A stretch of DNA of 33,015 nucleotides from Flavobacteriales bacterium (lineage in GTDB: Bacteria; Bacteroidota; Bacteroidia; Flavobacteriales_G; NORP312): contig JABHTA010000100.1 in the NCBI GenBank assembly GCA_018669945.1, positions 1-33,015 of the forward strand, read 5' to 3'. Both the position numbers and the translations under genes were made by a program. Position 1 is the stretch's first letter. Each line of letters starts with the position of its first letter. Below the pieces are notes generated by a model. It had not been told where the DNA came from, searched no databases, and saw only the letters and a list, made by a program, of their open reading frames with translations. Positions 8,547 to 20,926 of this stretch are shown here, piece by piece.

Positions 8547-10352
8547 CTAGAATTTTACCAATTTAAATATTTCTCGATGTGAGGCACCAATGATTTCTAC
8601 TAAGTAGACTCCGGCTTTAAGGTTAATGGGTGAAACATTTAATTCGGTTGTGTTTTGAGAGGTTGATTTGATGAGTTGTCCATTTACGTTGTATAAATTC
8701 AATTTGGTGTCCTGTAGTTGATTCAAGCGAATTACTGCATTGCCACTACCATTTGCAAAAGCTTGGCTGTTTATGAGCTTAGAATTTAGTGTTACTGCGT
8801 GCTCATTAATTGAGTTCGGGCACGTTTCCATGAGTCCTCTGGCTTGAAACCGATTGCAAATTGAGAGATAATTAGCGCCATTATTCAAGTCAACATCGGC
8901 CTGATAAAATAACTCAGCAGCATCTCGCATCGTCATTCCGGAGGCATATCCGTATGCAGATTCTATTAGTAGTTGATCGGCAGTGTTCCTACCCAAATCT
9001 TCCCATATCTGCATGATGGTTGAAGACCAAATATCAGTATCAGTATAAAGGTTACCTACTAAATCTTCAGGGTAGTGCTTGTCAGAAGAAGCCATTCTGC
9101 CATCCCAATATTCGTTGTGCCCATCCCATGTATAAACGGAATCCCAACTATTCGAATTCAACGACCTAGAAAATGAAGCAGCGAAATAATCACCATTTGC
9201 TTCGTCAAGAGCCGCTCTTTCTGTTCCTGTATTTGTTCCCGGAGCGGCACTGCTCATGATTGCATGCCCATATTCGTGAAGAATGACATCTGCGTCTTCA
9301 GCATCATCTACACCGCCTTCACCGAAGGTAATTCTAGGTGGATTAAAGCTCGATTGAAAGTTGGAGTTATCACTTCCATTTAAGCCATGTGTGTCAATGT
9401 TAATTTGATAATTAACAATATTGTTGAATCCCAGTGTTTGGATATGGTTTTGCATCCGATTGATGTGGTAAAACGCGTTAATGTCTTCAAACCCAGATTC
9501 AGAGCGCGTATAGTAAAACTCTCCGTTAAGCGAGGTGACCGGGTTAATGGCAGGTGAGGAGTGTTCGGTTATGAGTACTGCATTACTTTCTAATAAGAAT
9601 ACACCACTACTGGAATCGTAGTTTGCTGTTAGAGAAACAGTATCTATTTGGGCATTCAGTTGCGGTACATCATTGTCATTATTGTCAACGAAAGGAATTC
9701 CATAAGAGACTCCAGCCTTGGTTAATGGATCTGGAAGAAAAACGGTCCCCGTTACCGCTGAGTCGAAATACAAACTAAGGTCTTTCTCGTATATTATTGT
9801 TCCTGTGTTGTCTATTGCTAACGCAAATGGGTAATCTTCATCTTTTAAGTGGGAGATAAGCGCTGCTGGAGTAAGTTTTTCATTTTTAAATAAATATATT
9901 AATTGAACTTCATTAAGTATCTGATAATTATTCAATTGTGAATTGATTATATATGTATTTGGGAAAGCATTTGAAGTGATTAAATCAGAAGAAAAACTGT
10001 AATCAAATACAGATGTAATAGTCCCGTTATTATCAGTGTTTACTTTAATTTGAGAGTTGTAAATTTCTTTGCCATCGTAGTTTTGGTGGTAGGTGAAATG
10101 CCAACCAGACAAGCTTTTTATTGCCGTATCTAGAACTAGCGTTGTTTTGTTGTCTATAAGGTTGGCGTTTGTTTTTTTCATGTAGTTAGCAACTTTGTTT
10201 TCTAAATCGTCAAAACCTAAATATACATGGATGTATGATGAATTAGCTTTTTTGTAGTCGAAGTCGCCTGGAGCGGGAGTTTCTACTTTGCTTTGGGCAA
10301 ATCCCAATAAGCTGATGATTATATATGATATTATCGCTATTAATTTTCTCAT
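8547..10352 (-). CDS. Secreted gluzincin metallopeptidase (M4/M36-like) with T9SS C-terminal sorting domain
   Basis: Signal peptide; FTP-like propeptide region; ILHEYGHAIMSS (HExxH) followed by ERAALDEANGDYFAASF (downstream Glu); C-terminal LNLYNVNGQLIKS...LKAGVYLVEIIGASHREIFKLVKF. Confidence 0.85.
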   Translation of the reverse strand: MRKLIAIISYIIISLLGFAQSKVETPAPGDFDYKKANSSYIHVYLGFDDLENKVANYMKKTNANLIDNKTTLVLDTAIKSLSGWHFTYHQNYDGKEIYNSQIKVNTDNNGTITSVFDYSFSSDLITSNAFPNTYIINSQLNNYQILNEVQLIYLFKNEKLTPAALISHLKDEDYPFALAIDNTGTIIYEKDLSLYFDSAVTGTVFLPDPLTKAGVSYGIPFVDNNDNDVPQLNAQIDTVSLTANYDSSSGVFLLESNAVLITEHSSPAINPVTSLNGEFYYTRSESGFEDINAFYHINRMQNHIQTLGFNNIVNYQINIDTHGLNGSDNSNFQSSFNPPRITFGEGGVDDAEDADVILHEYGHAIMSSAAPGTNTGTERAALDEANGDYFAASFSRSLNSNSWDSVYTWDGHNEYWDGRMASSDKHYPEDLVGNLYTDTDIWSSTIMQIWEDLGRNTADQLLIESAYGYASGMTMRDAAELFYQADVDLNNGANYLSICNRFQARGLMETCPNSINEHAVTLNSKLINSQAFANGSGNAVIRLNQLQDTKLNLYNVNGQLIKSTSQNTTELNVSPINLKAGVYLVEIIGASHREIFKLVKF

Positions 10353-10957
10353 TCTGTTTTAATGAATTTGAGCTCTAAAGTACTGATTTTCTCTATTTGA
10401 CTAATAATACGGTTGGCTTCACTCTTACGTACCGAAAACTCAATTAAACAATCTATTTCGAATTTTTGGCTGTTGATTTTTACAAAATCATCACTTAAAA
10501 TACGCATTACATCTCCTGTTTGTTCGTAGGTAAAACGTAAATTGTAATAATTGTCAACGGTTTTTTCAATAATTATTGCGGAGTTAAGAGCTTCTAAAGC
10601 TGCGGTTCTGTATGCTGTAATTAATCCGCTCACACCGAGCTTTGTTCCGCCAAAATATCTTGCAACAACAACAAGTGTATTGGTGAGATTTTTGCTGTTA
10701 ATTTGACCTAGAATAGGTGCTCCAGCGGTTCCACCTGGCTCACCGTCATCGCTTCCTCTACGATGACTGTGGTCTGGTTTTAAAACAAATGCATAGCAAA
10801 AATGTCGAGAGTTGTGGTGAGCCTTTTTTAATTCGTTAATGTGAATTTTAATTTCTTCTTCGCTTTCTATCGGGTAAGCAAACCCTAAGAACTTACTTCC
10901 TTTCTCTTTATAGACGCCTTTACTTGTAGTTTTTATTGTTTTGTAAGAATCTATCAC
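10349..10957 (-). CDS. YigZ/IMPACT family protein (track ORF extends to 11011; GTG 10957 start preferred)
   Basis: KEKGSKFLGFAYPIESEEEIKIHINELKKAHHNSRHFCYAFVL...RGSDDGEPGGTAGAPILGQI...VVVARYFGGTKLGVSGLITAYRTAALEAL; GTG overlaps the TGA of the upstream EamA gene. Confidence 0.92.
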   Translation of the reverse strand: MIDSYKTIKTTSKGVYKEKGSKFLGFAYPIESEEEIKIHINELKKAHHNSRHFCYAFVLKPDHSHRRGSDDGEPGGTAGAPILGQINSKNLTNTLVVVARYFGGTKLGVSGLITAYRTAALEALNSAIIIEKTVDNYYNLRFTYEQTGDVMRILSDDFVKINSQKFEIDCLIEFSVRKSEANRIISQIEKISTLELKFIKTE

Positions 10958-11823
10958 GCAGCGTAAGCTAAAGTTGCAATAGCGACAACAGCTAAGCCAA
11001 TACCAAACCAATTGGAAAGTGATAGCTTTTCTTTAAAAAAAACAAGTCCAGCAATGGCAGAAGTTAGAACTACACCCATGCTAACCAACGGATATACTAG
11101 TGAAGGCTCTAGGCCAGGGGTGCTTAGTGCTTCGAACATGAACTGTAAAGTAAGGTAGTTCGTTATGCCGAACATTATGCCAAATAGCAGAGCACTTGGT
11201 TTTAATTTTTCCTGCTTAGAGATAATCTTTGGCAATGCGGCAATACTTCCCGCAAGTCCTGCGACAAGAAATAAAGCTCCGAAAAAAGTCTCCATTTCTT
11301 CTGGTTGAACAGTTGTTTCTTGTGCGTGATTAAATGTGATGTCGGCTACTCCTTGCATAAAGAAGATCGTTGCTATTAGCCAAAGATATCTCTTGTCGAA
11401 AGCTAATTTCCCTCCTTCGGTAGACGAAAAGTAAACACCTGCTAAGGCTAACGAAATTCCAACAATTTTCATGAAGTTTACTGTGTCTGAAGCATAGAAA
11501 AACAAAGAAAATATTACAGGAATAACTAACGACATTTTGTTGGCAACAGTGGCAACAGCAATTCCAACTTTTTGAGTTCCAAGAGCTAATAGATTGAAGA
11601 CAAAAATGAACATACAGCCAATAACCATGGCATGGTAGATCCATTTAGAATCTAAAATATCTATTATGTTGAACGGTTGCATCGCGAAAACGAATCCCCA
11701 CCCAGCAGCAAATAAATAATTAATTGATATTGCGTGTAAGGAAATAACATTGAACCGCTCAAATAGCTTAAAAAAGATAACAAGCAAGCTAAAGAGTAAA
11801 ATAGTGAGAATAATACTAATCAT
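10954..11823 (-). CDS. EamA/DMT superfamily transporter
   Basis: About 10 hydrophobic helices; duplicated EamA pattern, VYFSSTEGGKLAF..., GVVLTSAIAGLVFFKEKLSLSNWFGIGLAVVAI. Confidence 0.88.
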   Translation of the reverse strand: MISIILTILLFSLLVIFFKLFERFNVISLHAISINYLFAAGWGFVFAMQPFNIIDILDSKWIYHAMVIGCMFIFVFNLLALGTQKVGIAVATVANKMSLVIPVIFSLFFYASDTVNFMKIVGISLALAGVYFSSTEGGKLAFDKRYLWLIATIFFMQGVADITFNHAQETTVQPEEMETFFGALFLVAGLAGSIAALPKIISKQEKLKPSALLFGIMFGITNYLTLQFMFEALSTPGLEPSLVYPLVSMGVVLTSAIAGLVFFKEKLSLSNWFGIGLAVVAIATLAYAA

Positions 11824-12853
11824 TTCTGTATAGCGCTAATTTGTCAACTCCAATTTGTGGCATCTTTAAAGGTATTATATTTATTTCAGGTGCTTTAACT
11901 CCAGATTCAATTTCTAAGTCACTAGTGAAAACTCTTGATTCATCCCATAGGTTCGCATCAATAAATGATTGGAGAACCTGTCTTCCGCCCTCAACGAATA
12001 GCGAAAGAATGTTTCTTTGGTGCAGATCTTTCAGTATTTCTTCAAGTGCATTTGTAAAATTAATTCTTACCCATTCAATATCATTTTCTTTGTGAGAAAT
12101 AGTTGATGTATAGCAAATCGTTGGAGAGGAGTTGTTAAATATGTTAGATGATTTAGGTAGCTTATATTCTCGGTCAATAACAACTCTAATCGGGTTTTTG
12201 CCATTTAAATATCTAACTGTTAAGGTTGGGTTGTCAAGCAAGATTGTGTTGGTTCCTACCATAATGGCCATTTCCTCACTTCGCCATTTGTGGACTAAAG
12301 TATTAGCTGTTTGTGATGTTATTTTGGTAGAAGGTATTTTGGAGCTAATTCTAGTTTTGTCGATAAATCCATCTGCAGACTGAGCCCATTTTAGAATAAC
12401 ATATGGCCTTTTCTTTTCTTGGAAAGTGAAAAAGCGCTTGTTCGATTCTTTGCATTCTTTTTCTAGCACTCCTGTAATTACCTTACATCCTGTGTCTTTA
12501 AGTTTTTTTATTCCGTTTCCACAAACTAACGAGTTTGAATCTGTGCATCCGATAACAACAGCTTTAAGTTTATGTTTTGCAATTAATTCAGTACATGGTG
12601 GTGTTTTTCCTATATGGGAGCAGGGTTCAAGGCTAACATAAATCGTGGATTGAGGAAGCAGGTTTTTGTTATTAACACTATTAATCGCGTTTACTTCTGC
12701 ATGATTGCCGCCATAAGGAGAAGTATAGCCTTCTCCAATTATTTTGCCATCATGAACAATTACAGCACCAACAGATGGATTAGGCATTGCATTTCGAAGT
12801 CCATTTTTCGAAATATCTATGCACCTCTGCATGTATGCTTCATTTGTTTTCAC
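11816..12853 (-). CDS. ribD: Bifunctional diaminohydroxyphosphoribosylaminopyrimidine deaminase / 5-amino-6-(5-phosphoribosylamino)uracil reductase
   Basis: MQRCIDISKNGLRNAMPNPSVGAVIVHDGKIIGEGYTSPYGGNHAEVNAI...LEPCSHIGKTPPCTE; reductase segment with MVGTNTILLDNPTLTVR, LFVEGG. Confidence 0.96.
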   Translation of the reverse strand: MKTNEAYMQRCIDISKNGLRNAMPNPSVGAVIVHDGKIIGEGYTSPYGGNHAEVNAINSVNNKNLLPQSTIYVSLEPCSHIGKTPPCTELIAKHKLKAVVIGCTDSNSLVCGNGIKKLKDTGCKVITGVLEKECKESNKRFFTFQEKKRPYVILKWAQSADGFIDKTRISSKIPSTKITSQTANTLVHKWRSEEMAIMVGTNTILLDNPTLTVRYLNGKNPIRVVIDREYKLPKSSNIFNNSSPTICYTSTISHKENDIEWVRINFTNALEEILKDLHQRNILSLFVEGGRQVLQSFIDANLWDESRVFTSDLEIESGVKAPEINIIPLKMPQIGVDKLALYRND

Positions 12854-12855
12854 TA

Positions 12856-13431
12856 TTAAAAACTAATCATATGTTTTTGCCAGCAAATATGCCAGTTTTT
12901 TAGTGCTATGTTTTTCTTCAGATACGTGGAGTAGGAGTCTTCTCCGCCTAGCTTAAACATTTTGTTTCCAATTTTGAAATGATCAATATAGAGCTCATTC
13001 TCATCAAGAATAGCATGCGTATATTTTCGCTCGTACTTTTTATTGATCCTCTCTTCTGACTCCAATATAACGAAATCTTCATCTAATGTATACATGCCCC
13101 AATTGCCCCCAACGCAAGGGTGATTCATTTCGAGCACAAGCGAGTCAGTAGAAACTAGATATTTCGAGAAATATACTCCATTGCCAAAAAAACGAAATAC
13201 GTGGTATGCGGTATCGTGTTGATTTGTATTGTGATTAACTTTTTTCATCATACTTACATAAATCACCGAAGTATCAATTCGTAAAGTATCAATTTCTTTC
13301 AGAGCCTTTATATAATGAGGTTTACTAAATTTGTATTCAGATCTAGGCGTTGGTTTTGTATGTTGAGCTTCTGAAAAAAATGGCACCAAAAAAATAGATA
13401 AAAGTATAGTTATGAAATGTGTGCTCTTCAT
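12856..13431 (-). CDS. Exported hypothetical protein
   Basis: 191 aa with signal peptide MKSTHFITILLSIFLVPFFSEAQ; no family recognised; directly upstream of ribD. Confidence 0.6.
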   Translation of the reverse strand: MKSTHFITILLSIFLVPFFSEAQHTKPTPRSEYKFSKPHYIKALKEIDTLRIDTSVIYVSMMKKVNHNTNQHDTAYHVFRFFGNGVYFSKYLVSTDSLVLEMNHPCVGGNWGMYTLDEDFVILESEERINKKYERKYTHAILDENELYIDHFKIGNKMFKLGGEDSYSTYLKKNIALKNWHICWQKHMISF

Positions 13432-13435
13432 GTGT

Positions 13436-13443
13436 CAAAAGTA
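13436..13443 (-). promoter_or_regulatory. -7 box TACTTTTG, 4 nt before ATG of the exported protein/ribD operon
   Basis: Exact TAnnTTTG match on minus strand, TACTTTTG-ACAC-ATG. Confidence 0.45.
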
Positions 13444-13454
13444 ACCTTTTTTAC

Positions 13455-13462
13455 TACTTTCG
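13455..13462 (+). promoter_or_regulatory. Near-consensus -7 box TACTTTCG, 5 nt before candidate GTG start of prmC (13468)
   Basis: One mismatch to TAnnTTTG. Confidence 0.35.
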
Positions 13463-13467
13463 GGGAA

Positions 13468-14312
13468 GTGAAATCGTTGGCTGATATAAAGGAAGAATTT
13501 GAAAATTCATTGTCAGAAATCTATCCAAAAAGAGAAGTAGAATCAATCTTCTTATTAGCAGTTGAACATGTTTTGGGGTGGTCAAGATTAAAAATTGTCA
13601 TAGAAATTAATACTTTACTTAATAAACCTCAAATAAATGATTTTAAGTGTATTAAAGATTTATTAATTAAACATGTCCCGATTCAGTATGCAATTGGATC
13701 GACCGAATTTTACGGCCTTGAATTTAGTGTAAATAAGCATGTGCTAATCCCTCGTCAGGAGACTGAAGAACTTGTCCGTTGGGTTTTGAATACAATACAG
13801 CAAACCGGATTAGCAGAACTAAAAATAGTAGATATTGGTACAGGGAGTGGCTGTATTCCAATCTCGATAGATAAGAATTTGAACAATGCACAAGTTTTTG
13901 GTTTGGATGTCTCAATTAACGCATTGGAAGTTGCGAATAAAAACAATGAAATTAACGACACCAAAGTGCACTTCTCTGCGTTAGATATCTTGCAGGATGA
14001 CTTGTCAAATTACTCCGATATAGATGTCATTGTAAGCAATCCTCCATATGTACTGCCTTCTGAAAAACAATTAATGCATAGTAATGTTCTAAACCATGAG
14101 CCACATTTAGCTTTGTTTGTTGAAGAGAATGATCCGCTTGTGTTTTACAAACGTATTGCTCAATTAGCTCTGGAGTCTTTGAAAAAACGTGGATTTCTTT
14201 TCTTTGAAATCAATGAAAGATACGGCCAAGAAACCTTAAATTTGTTAGTTTCTGTGGGTTATGAAGATATTATTGTCAAAAAAGACATTAATGGAAAAGA
14301 CCGAATGATTCG

Positions 14313-14328
<16 letters not shown>
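13468..14328 (+). CDS. prmC: Peptide chain release factor N(5)-glutamine methyltransferase (track ORF opens at ATG 13417; GTG 13468 preferred)
   Basis: VLIPRQETEELVRWVL, IVDIGTGSGCIPIS, VSNPPYVLPSEK (NPPY motif). Confidence 0.94.
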
Positions 14329-17106
<2,778 letters not shown>

Positions 17107-17667
17107 ATGTTCGAAGGAATCAGACAAAATATTGGTGAGCATTTTCTAAAGAAGGAAGTTGAGGGTAAGCGGAGAGCTGTGGCCGCAAAAAACTTCAACG
17201 ATATACAAAAAATCGGGATTGTTTTTAACGTAAAAGATGAAGACGATTTCAAGCGAATTAAACAGTACATCAGCTTTTTTAAAGAAGAGGGAATTAGGAA
17301 AGTAACAGCGATTGGGTTCTACAATGGAAAAATAAGTCCACATTATTTACTTCCAACGTTAGAACTAAATTTTTTAGATAAAAAGGACTTAAACTGGTAT
17401 TTTATGCCGGCTACGCAAGAAGTAAGTACTTTTTGTGATAGTGATTTTGATGTACTTATTGATGTGGTTAAAGATGACTGCTTACCGATGAAGTTTGTTT
17501 TAGCAAAAGCTAAGTCGCGGTTGAAAATTGGAAGGTTTTCTGAAGAAAATCAGGCGCTTTACGATTTAATGATTGATGCTAACGAAACAAAAGACATGAA
17601 CTATTTTATGGAACAGGTAAATCATTATTTACGTATCCTCAATAAACCGAAGGTAAATGAACAGTAA
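17107..17667 (+). CDS. DUF6913-like protein
   Basis: 186 aa; DLNWYFMPATQEVSTFCDSDFDVLIDVVKDDCLPMKFVLAKAKSRLKIGRF typical of the conserved Bacteroidota family found by ligA/dapA. Confidence 0.65.
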   Translation: MFEGIRQNIGEHFLKKEVEGKRRAVAAKNFNDIQKIGIVFNVKDEDDFKRIKQYISFFKEEGIRKVTAIGFYNGKISPHYLLPTLELNFLDKKDLNWYFMPATQEVSTFCDSDFDVLIDVVKDDCLPMKFVLAKAKSRLKIGRFSEENQALYDLMIDANETKDMNYFMEQVNHYLRILNKPKVNEQ

Positions 17668-18553
17668 ATTTAGAGGAACAGGTGTGGCTATTGTCACTCC
17701 GTTTAATTCAGATAAAACGATTGATTATTCTGGTTTAGAGAAGCTCGTAAATCACTTGATTGAGGGCGGAGTTGACTACTTGGTAGTGCAGGGGACGACT
17801 GGCGAATCTGCAACCTTATCGAAAGAGGAAAAGGTTAAAGTACTAGACTTTGTTCATGAAAAAACGGATGGACGTGTGCCATTAGTTTTTGGCATTGGTG
17901 GCAACAACACAATGGCTGTAGCTGATGATATGGGATATTACGACTCATCAAAATTCGAGGCAATATTGTCGGTTGTGCCTTATTACAATAAACCTACTCA
18001 GGAAGGTATTTATCGGCACTATAAATATTTAGCAGGTGTTGCGCCAAAGCCTATTATCCTGTATAACGTACCAGGTAGGTCTGTTGTAAATATGACAGCA
18101 GAAACAACACTACGTTTGGCTAATGAATTTGATAACCTTATAGCAGTTAAAGAAGCGTCAGGAGATTTAACCCAAATCAAAGAAATAATTGATAATCGCC
18201 CAGATAACTTTTTAGTAATCTCTGGAGATGATCCAATTACAATTCCTATTATTCATCTTGGGGGTGATGGAGTAATTTCTGTTGTGGCTAATGCTTTGCC
18301 AAAATCATTTTCAAATATGGTTAATCAGGCCTTAGAAGGTAATTGTACGGCAGTTCAAGTCGCTCAAAATAGCTTTGAAGACATCACTGACCTTATGTTC
18401 TTAGAAGGTAATCCAGCAGGGGTGAAGGCTGCATTACATATTTTAGGAGTTCACGGTGTAGATGTCCGTTTGCCGTTGGTTAAAATGTCTGATGCTGGTT
18501 ATGCCAAAATGCGAACAGAATTAGAAAAAATGGGTGAATTAGCTAATGTCTAG
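17657..18553 (+). CDS. dapA: 4-hydroxy-tetrahydrodipicolinate synthase
   Basis: GTGVAIVTPFNSD, VQGTTGESATLS, LYNVPGRSVVNM, AVKEASGDLTQ (Schiff-base Lys). Confidence 0.97.
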   Translation: MNSKFRGTGVAIVTPFNSDKTIDYSGLEKLVNHLIEGGVDYLVVQGTTGESATLSKEEKVKVLDFVHEKTDGRVPLVFGIGGNNTMAVADDMGYYDSSKFEAILSVVPYYNKPTQEGIYRHYKYLAGVAPKPIILYNVPGRSVVNMTAETTLRLANEFDNLIAVKEASGDLTQIKEIIDNRPDNFLVISGDDPITIPIIHLGGDGVISVVANALPKSFSNMVNQALEGNCTAVQVAQNSFEDITDLMFLEGNPAGVKAALHILGVHGVDVRLPLVKMSDAGYAKMRTELEKMGELANV

Positions 18554-19124
18554 ATTAAGCTCTCAACAAATACTTGATGATTTAATTGCCGATGTTGAGG
18601 CAATCATCAATACTGTGCAAAGCGAGTTTATTCCTTTAGACAATGACTTGCTATACAAACAACCAGCACCAGATAAATGGAGTGTTAATCAATGTTTACA
18701 GCATTTAAACGTTACAGGTTACCACTACATGCCTAGAATCAAAAGAGCTATAGAAGGGGCGGTTGGTAATTGCCAAAAGCGCAAAGAAAGCTATCGACCA
18801 AGTTGGTTAGGTAATATGGCTTATAACGCCACCAAACCAGCAGAAGATGGAATTATTCCAAAACCGATGAAAACTTTTAAAAAGGAATTCAATCCAATTA
18901 TAGCAGAGTATAAACCAACAAGTTCTATTCCAGAGTTTTTAGAGCAGCAGAAGCAACTTTTGCATTATTTAGATCAAGCAAAAAACATCAATTTGGGAGG
19001 GAACCGAATATCTTCCTTAATTCCAATAATTCGCTTTAAATTAGGCGATGCTTTTCGGTTTCTAATAGCCCACGAGCAACGCCACATATTACAAGCTCAA
19101 ACTGTTCTTTTGATTATAAATTGA
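18546..19124 (+). CDS. DinB family protein
   Basis: PDKWSVNQCLQHLNVTGYHYMPRI ... AHEQRHILQAQ (metal-binding His pattern). Confidence 0.85.
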   Translation: MSRLSSQQILDDLIADVEAIINTVQSEFIPLDNDLLYKQPAPDKWSVNQCLQHLNVTGYHYMPRIKRAIEGAVGNCQKRKESYRPSWLGNMAYNATKPAEDGIIPKPMKTFKKEFNPIIAEYKPTSSIPEFLEQQKQLLHYLDQAKNINLGGNRISSLIPIIRFKLGDAFRFLIAHEQRHILQAQTVLLIIN

Positions 19125-19184
19125 CTATTTATATAGTAAAGGAAGAAAAGAGCCGATTGAATTTTCCAAAGCAATTTCTAACCT

Positions 19185-19192
19185 TAATTTCG
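19185..19192 (+). promoter_or_regulatory. Near-consensus -7 box TAATTTCG, 4 nt before ATG of ade
   Basis: One mismatch to TAnnTTTG; TTTT 19 nt upstream as a weak -33. Confidence 0.35.
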
Positions 19193-19196
19193 AAGC

Positions 19197-20816
19197 ATGA
19201 TAATAGAAGGGAACATCGTTGATGTAATTAACAAAAGAATATATAGCGGTTACATTACCGTAAACAATGGAGTAATAAGTGAAATAGTTGAAGAGGAGAA
19301 TAGCGTTTCCCAATACATTATACCAGGTTTTGTTGATGCTCACGTGCATGTAGAAAGTTCAATGTTAATTCCTTCAGAATTTGCCCGCTTAGCGGTATGT
19401 CACGGTACTGTAGCCACAATATCAGACCCACACGAGATTGGTAATGTGCTAGGGGTAGAGGGAGTTAAATTTATGATTGAGAATGGAAAAAAAACACCAT
19501 TCAAATTTCATTTTGGAGCACCATCTTGTGTTCCTGCTACGGTTTTCGAAACTGCAGGTGCTAACATCACAGTAGATGATGTTAAAGAGCTATTAACCAT
19601 GGATGATATTCATTACCTAACTGAAATGATGAACTTCCCTGGAGTGTTGTTTGATGATCCTGAAGTGATGGCTAAAATTCAAGCATCAAAAGACGTAGGG
19701 AAGCCAATTGACGGTCACGCACCTGGTTTGCGTGGCGAAGATGCCAAGAAATACATCGATGCAGGTATAACTACCGACCATGAGTGTTTCACCAAAGAGG
19801 AAGCTTTGGATAAGTTAAAGTATGGAATGAAAATTCAAATTAGAGAGGGTAGTGCCGCAAAGAATTTTGATTCACTCATAGATTTGCTCGATGAATATCC
19901 GGATAGTATCATGTTTTGCTCAGATGATAAACATCCCAACGATTTAGCAGCACAGCATGTTAACGTTCTTGCAAAAAGGGCTATTGCTCATGGCAGCGAT
20001 GTTATGAATGTGCTGAGGGCTTGTTCATATAATATTGTGAAACATTACTCAATGAATGTAGGTATGTTACAGCTAGGCGACCCTGCAGATTTTTGTATAG
20101 TTGATGATTTAATCAACTTTAAATGTCAAGCAACTTATATTGATGGACAATTGGTTGCCGAAAATGGTCAAACTAAGATTGCATCCGTTGAAGAAACCCC
20201 AATAAACAACTTTAATTGCTCCCCAGTAGCTATTTCTCAAATTGAAGTAGAAGCTAATTTCACAACTGTTAAAGTGATCGAGGTAGAAGATGGGCAGCTA
20301 ATCACAACAAAAGGTAGCGCAGATTTAACTCCAGTTGAAGGTAAGTTGGTTAGTGATGCTTCACAGGATGTTTTAAAAGTAGTAGTAGTTAATCGTTACT
20401 TTGATGCACCACCAGCAGTGGCATTTATTCGAAATTTTGGTTTAAAGCAAGGAGCGTTGGCTTCATGCGTTGCTCATGACAGTCATAATATTATTGCCGT
20501 TGGCGTTAGTGATGTTGACATCGTAAAAGCAATTAACTTGGTTATTGAAAGTAAAGGTGGTGTTTCATTAGCTAATGGAAGTGAGCAAAAAATACTGCCC
20601 CTTCCTGTTGCAGGAATTATGACTAACAAAGGCGGCTATGAAACCGCAGAAGCATACGAAAAACTAGATTTAAGAGCTAAAAATCTAGGGGTAACTCTTG
20701 ATGCTCCATATATGACAATGTCTTTCTGTGCATTGCTTGTTATTCCAGAATTAAAACTGAGTGATAAAGGGTTATTTGACGGGAATAAGTTTGAGTTTAC
20801 ATCACTCGAAGTTTGA
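19197..20816 (+). CDS. ade: Adenine deaminase
   Basis: [59 protein letters not shown]. Confidence 0.96.
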   Translation: MIIEGNIVDVINKRIYSGYITVNNGVISEIVEEENSVSQYIIPGFVDAHVHVESSMLIPSEFARLAVCHGTVATISDPHEIGNVLGVEGVKFMIENGKKTPFKFHFGAPSCVPATVFETAGANITVDDVKELLTMDDIHYLTEMMNFPGVLFDDPEVMAKIQASKDVGKPIDGHAPGLRGEDAKKYIDAGITTDHECFTKEEALDKLKYGMKIQIREGSAAKNFDSLIDLLDEYPDSIMFCSDDKHPNDLAAQHVNVLAKRAIAHGSDVMNVLRACSYNIVKHYSMNVGMLQLGDPADFCIVDDLINFKCQATYIDGQLVAENGQTKIASVEETPINNFNCSPVAISQIEVEANFTTVKVIEVEDGQLITTKGSADLTPVEGKLVSDASQDVLKVVVVNRYFDAPPAVAFIRNFGLKQGALASCVAHDSHNIIAVGVSDVDIVKAINLVIESKGGVSLANGSEQKILPLPVAGIMTNKGGYETAEAYEKLDLRAKNLGVTLDAPYMTMSFCALLVIPELKLSDKGLFDGNKFEFTSLEV

Positions 20817-20858
20817 TTTCTTGCAACAAGATAGAGATGCATTTTATATAAATTCAGT

Positions 20859-20866
20859 TAACTTTG
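20859..20866 (+). promoter_or_regulatory. -7 box TAACTTTG upstream of lipoprotein amidotransferase gene
   Basis: Exact TAnnTTTG match, 60 nt upstream of ATG 20927. Confidence 0.35.
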
Positions 20867-20926
20867 GACCTCTATGTTGTTTTTATTAAAAAATGGTTTG
20901 ATTACATGCTTTATTTAACTTGAAAA

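Noticed and set aside
11330-11644. 104-aa ORF on the same strand inside the EamA transporter gene
   Set aside because: Cys/His/Ser-rich out-of-frame translation of a transporter gene; spurious.
11841-12859. Series of plus-strand ORFs opposite ribD
   Set aside because: Shadow frames of ribD with no recognisable domains.
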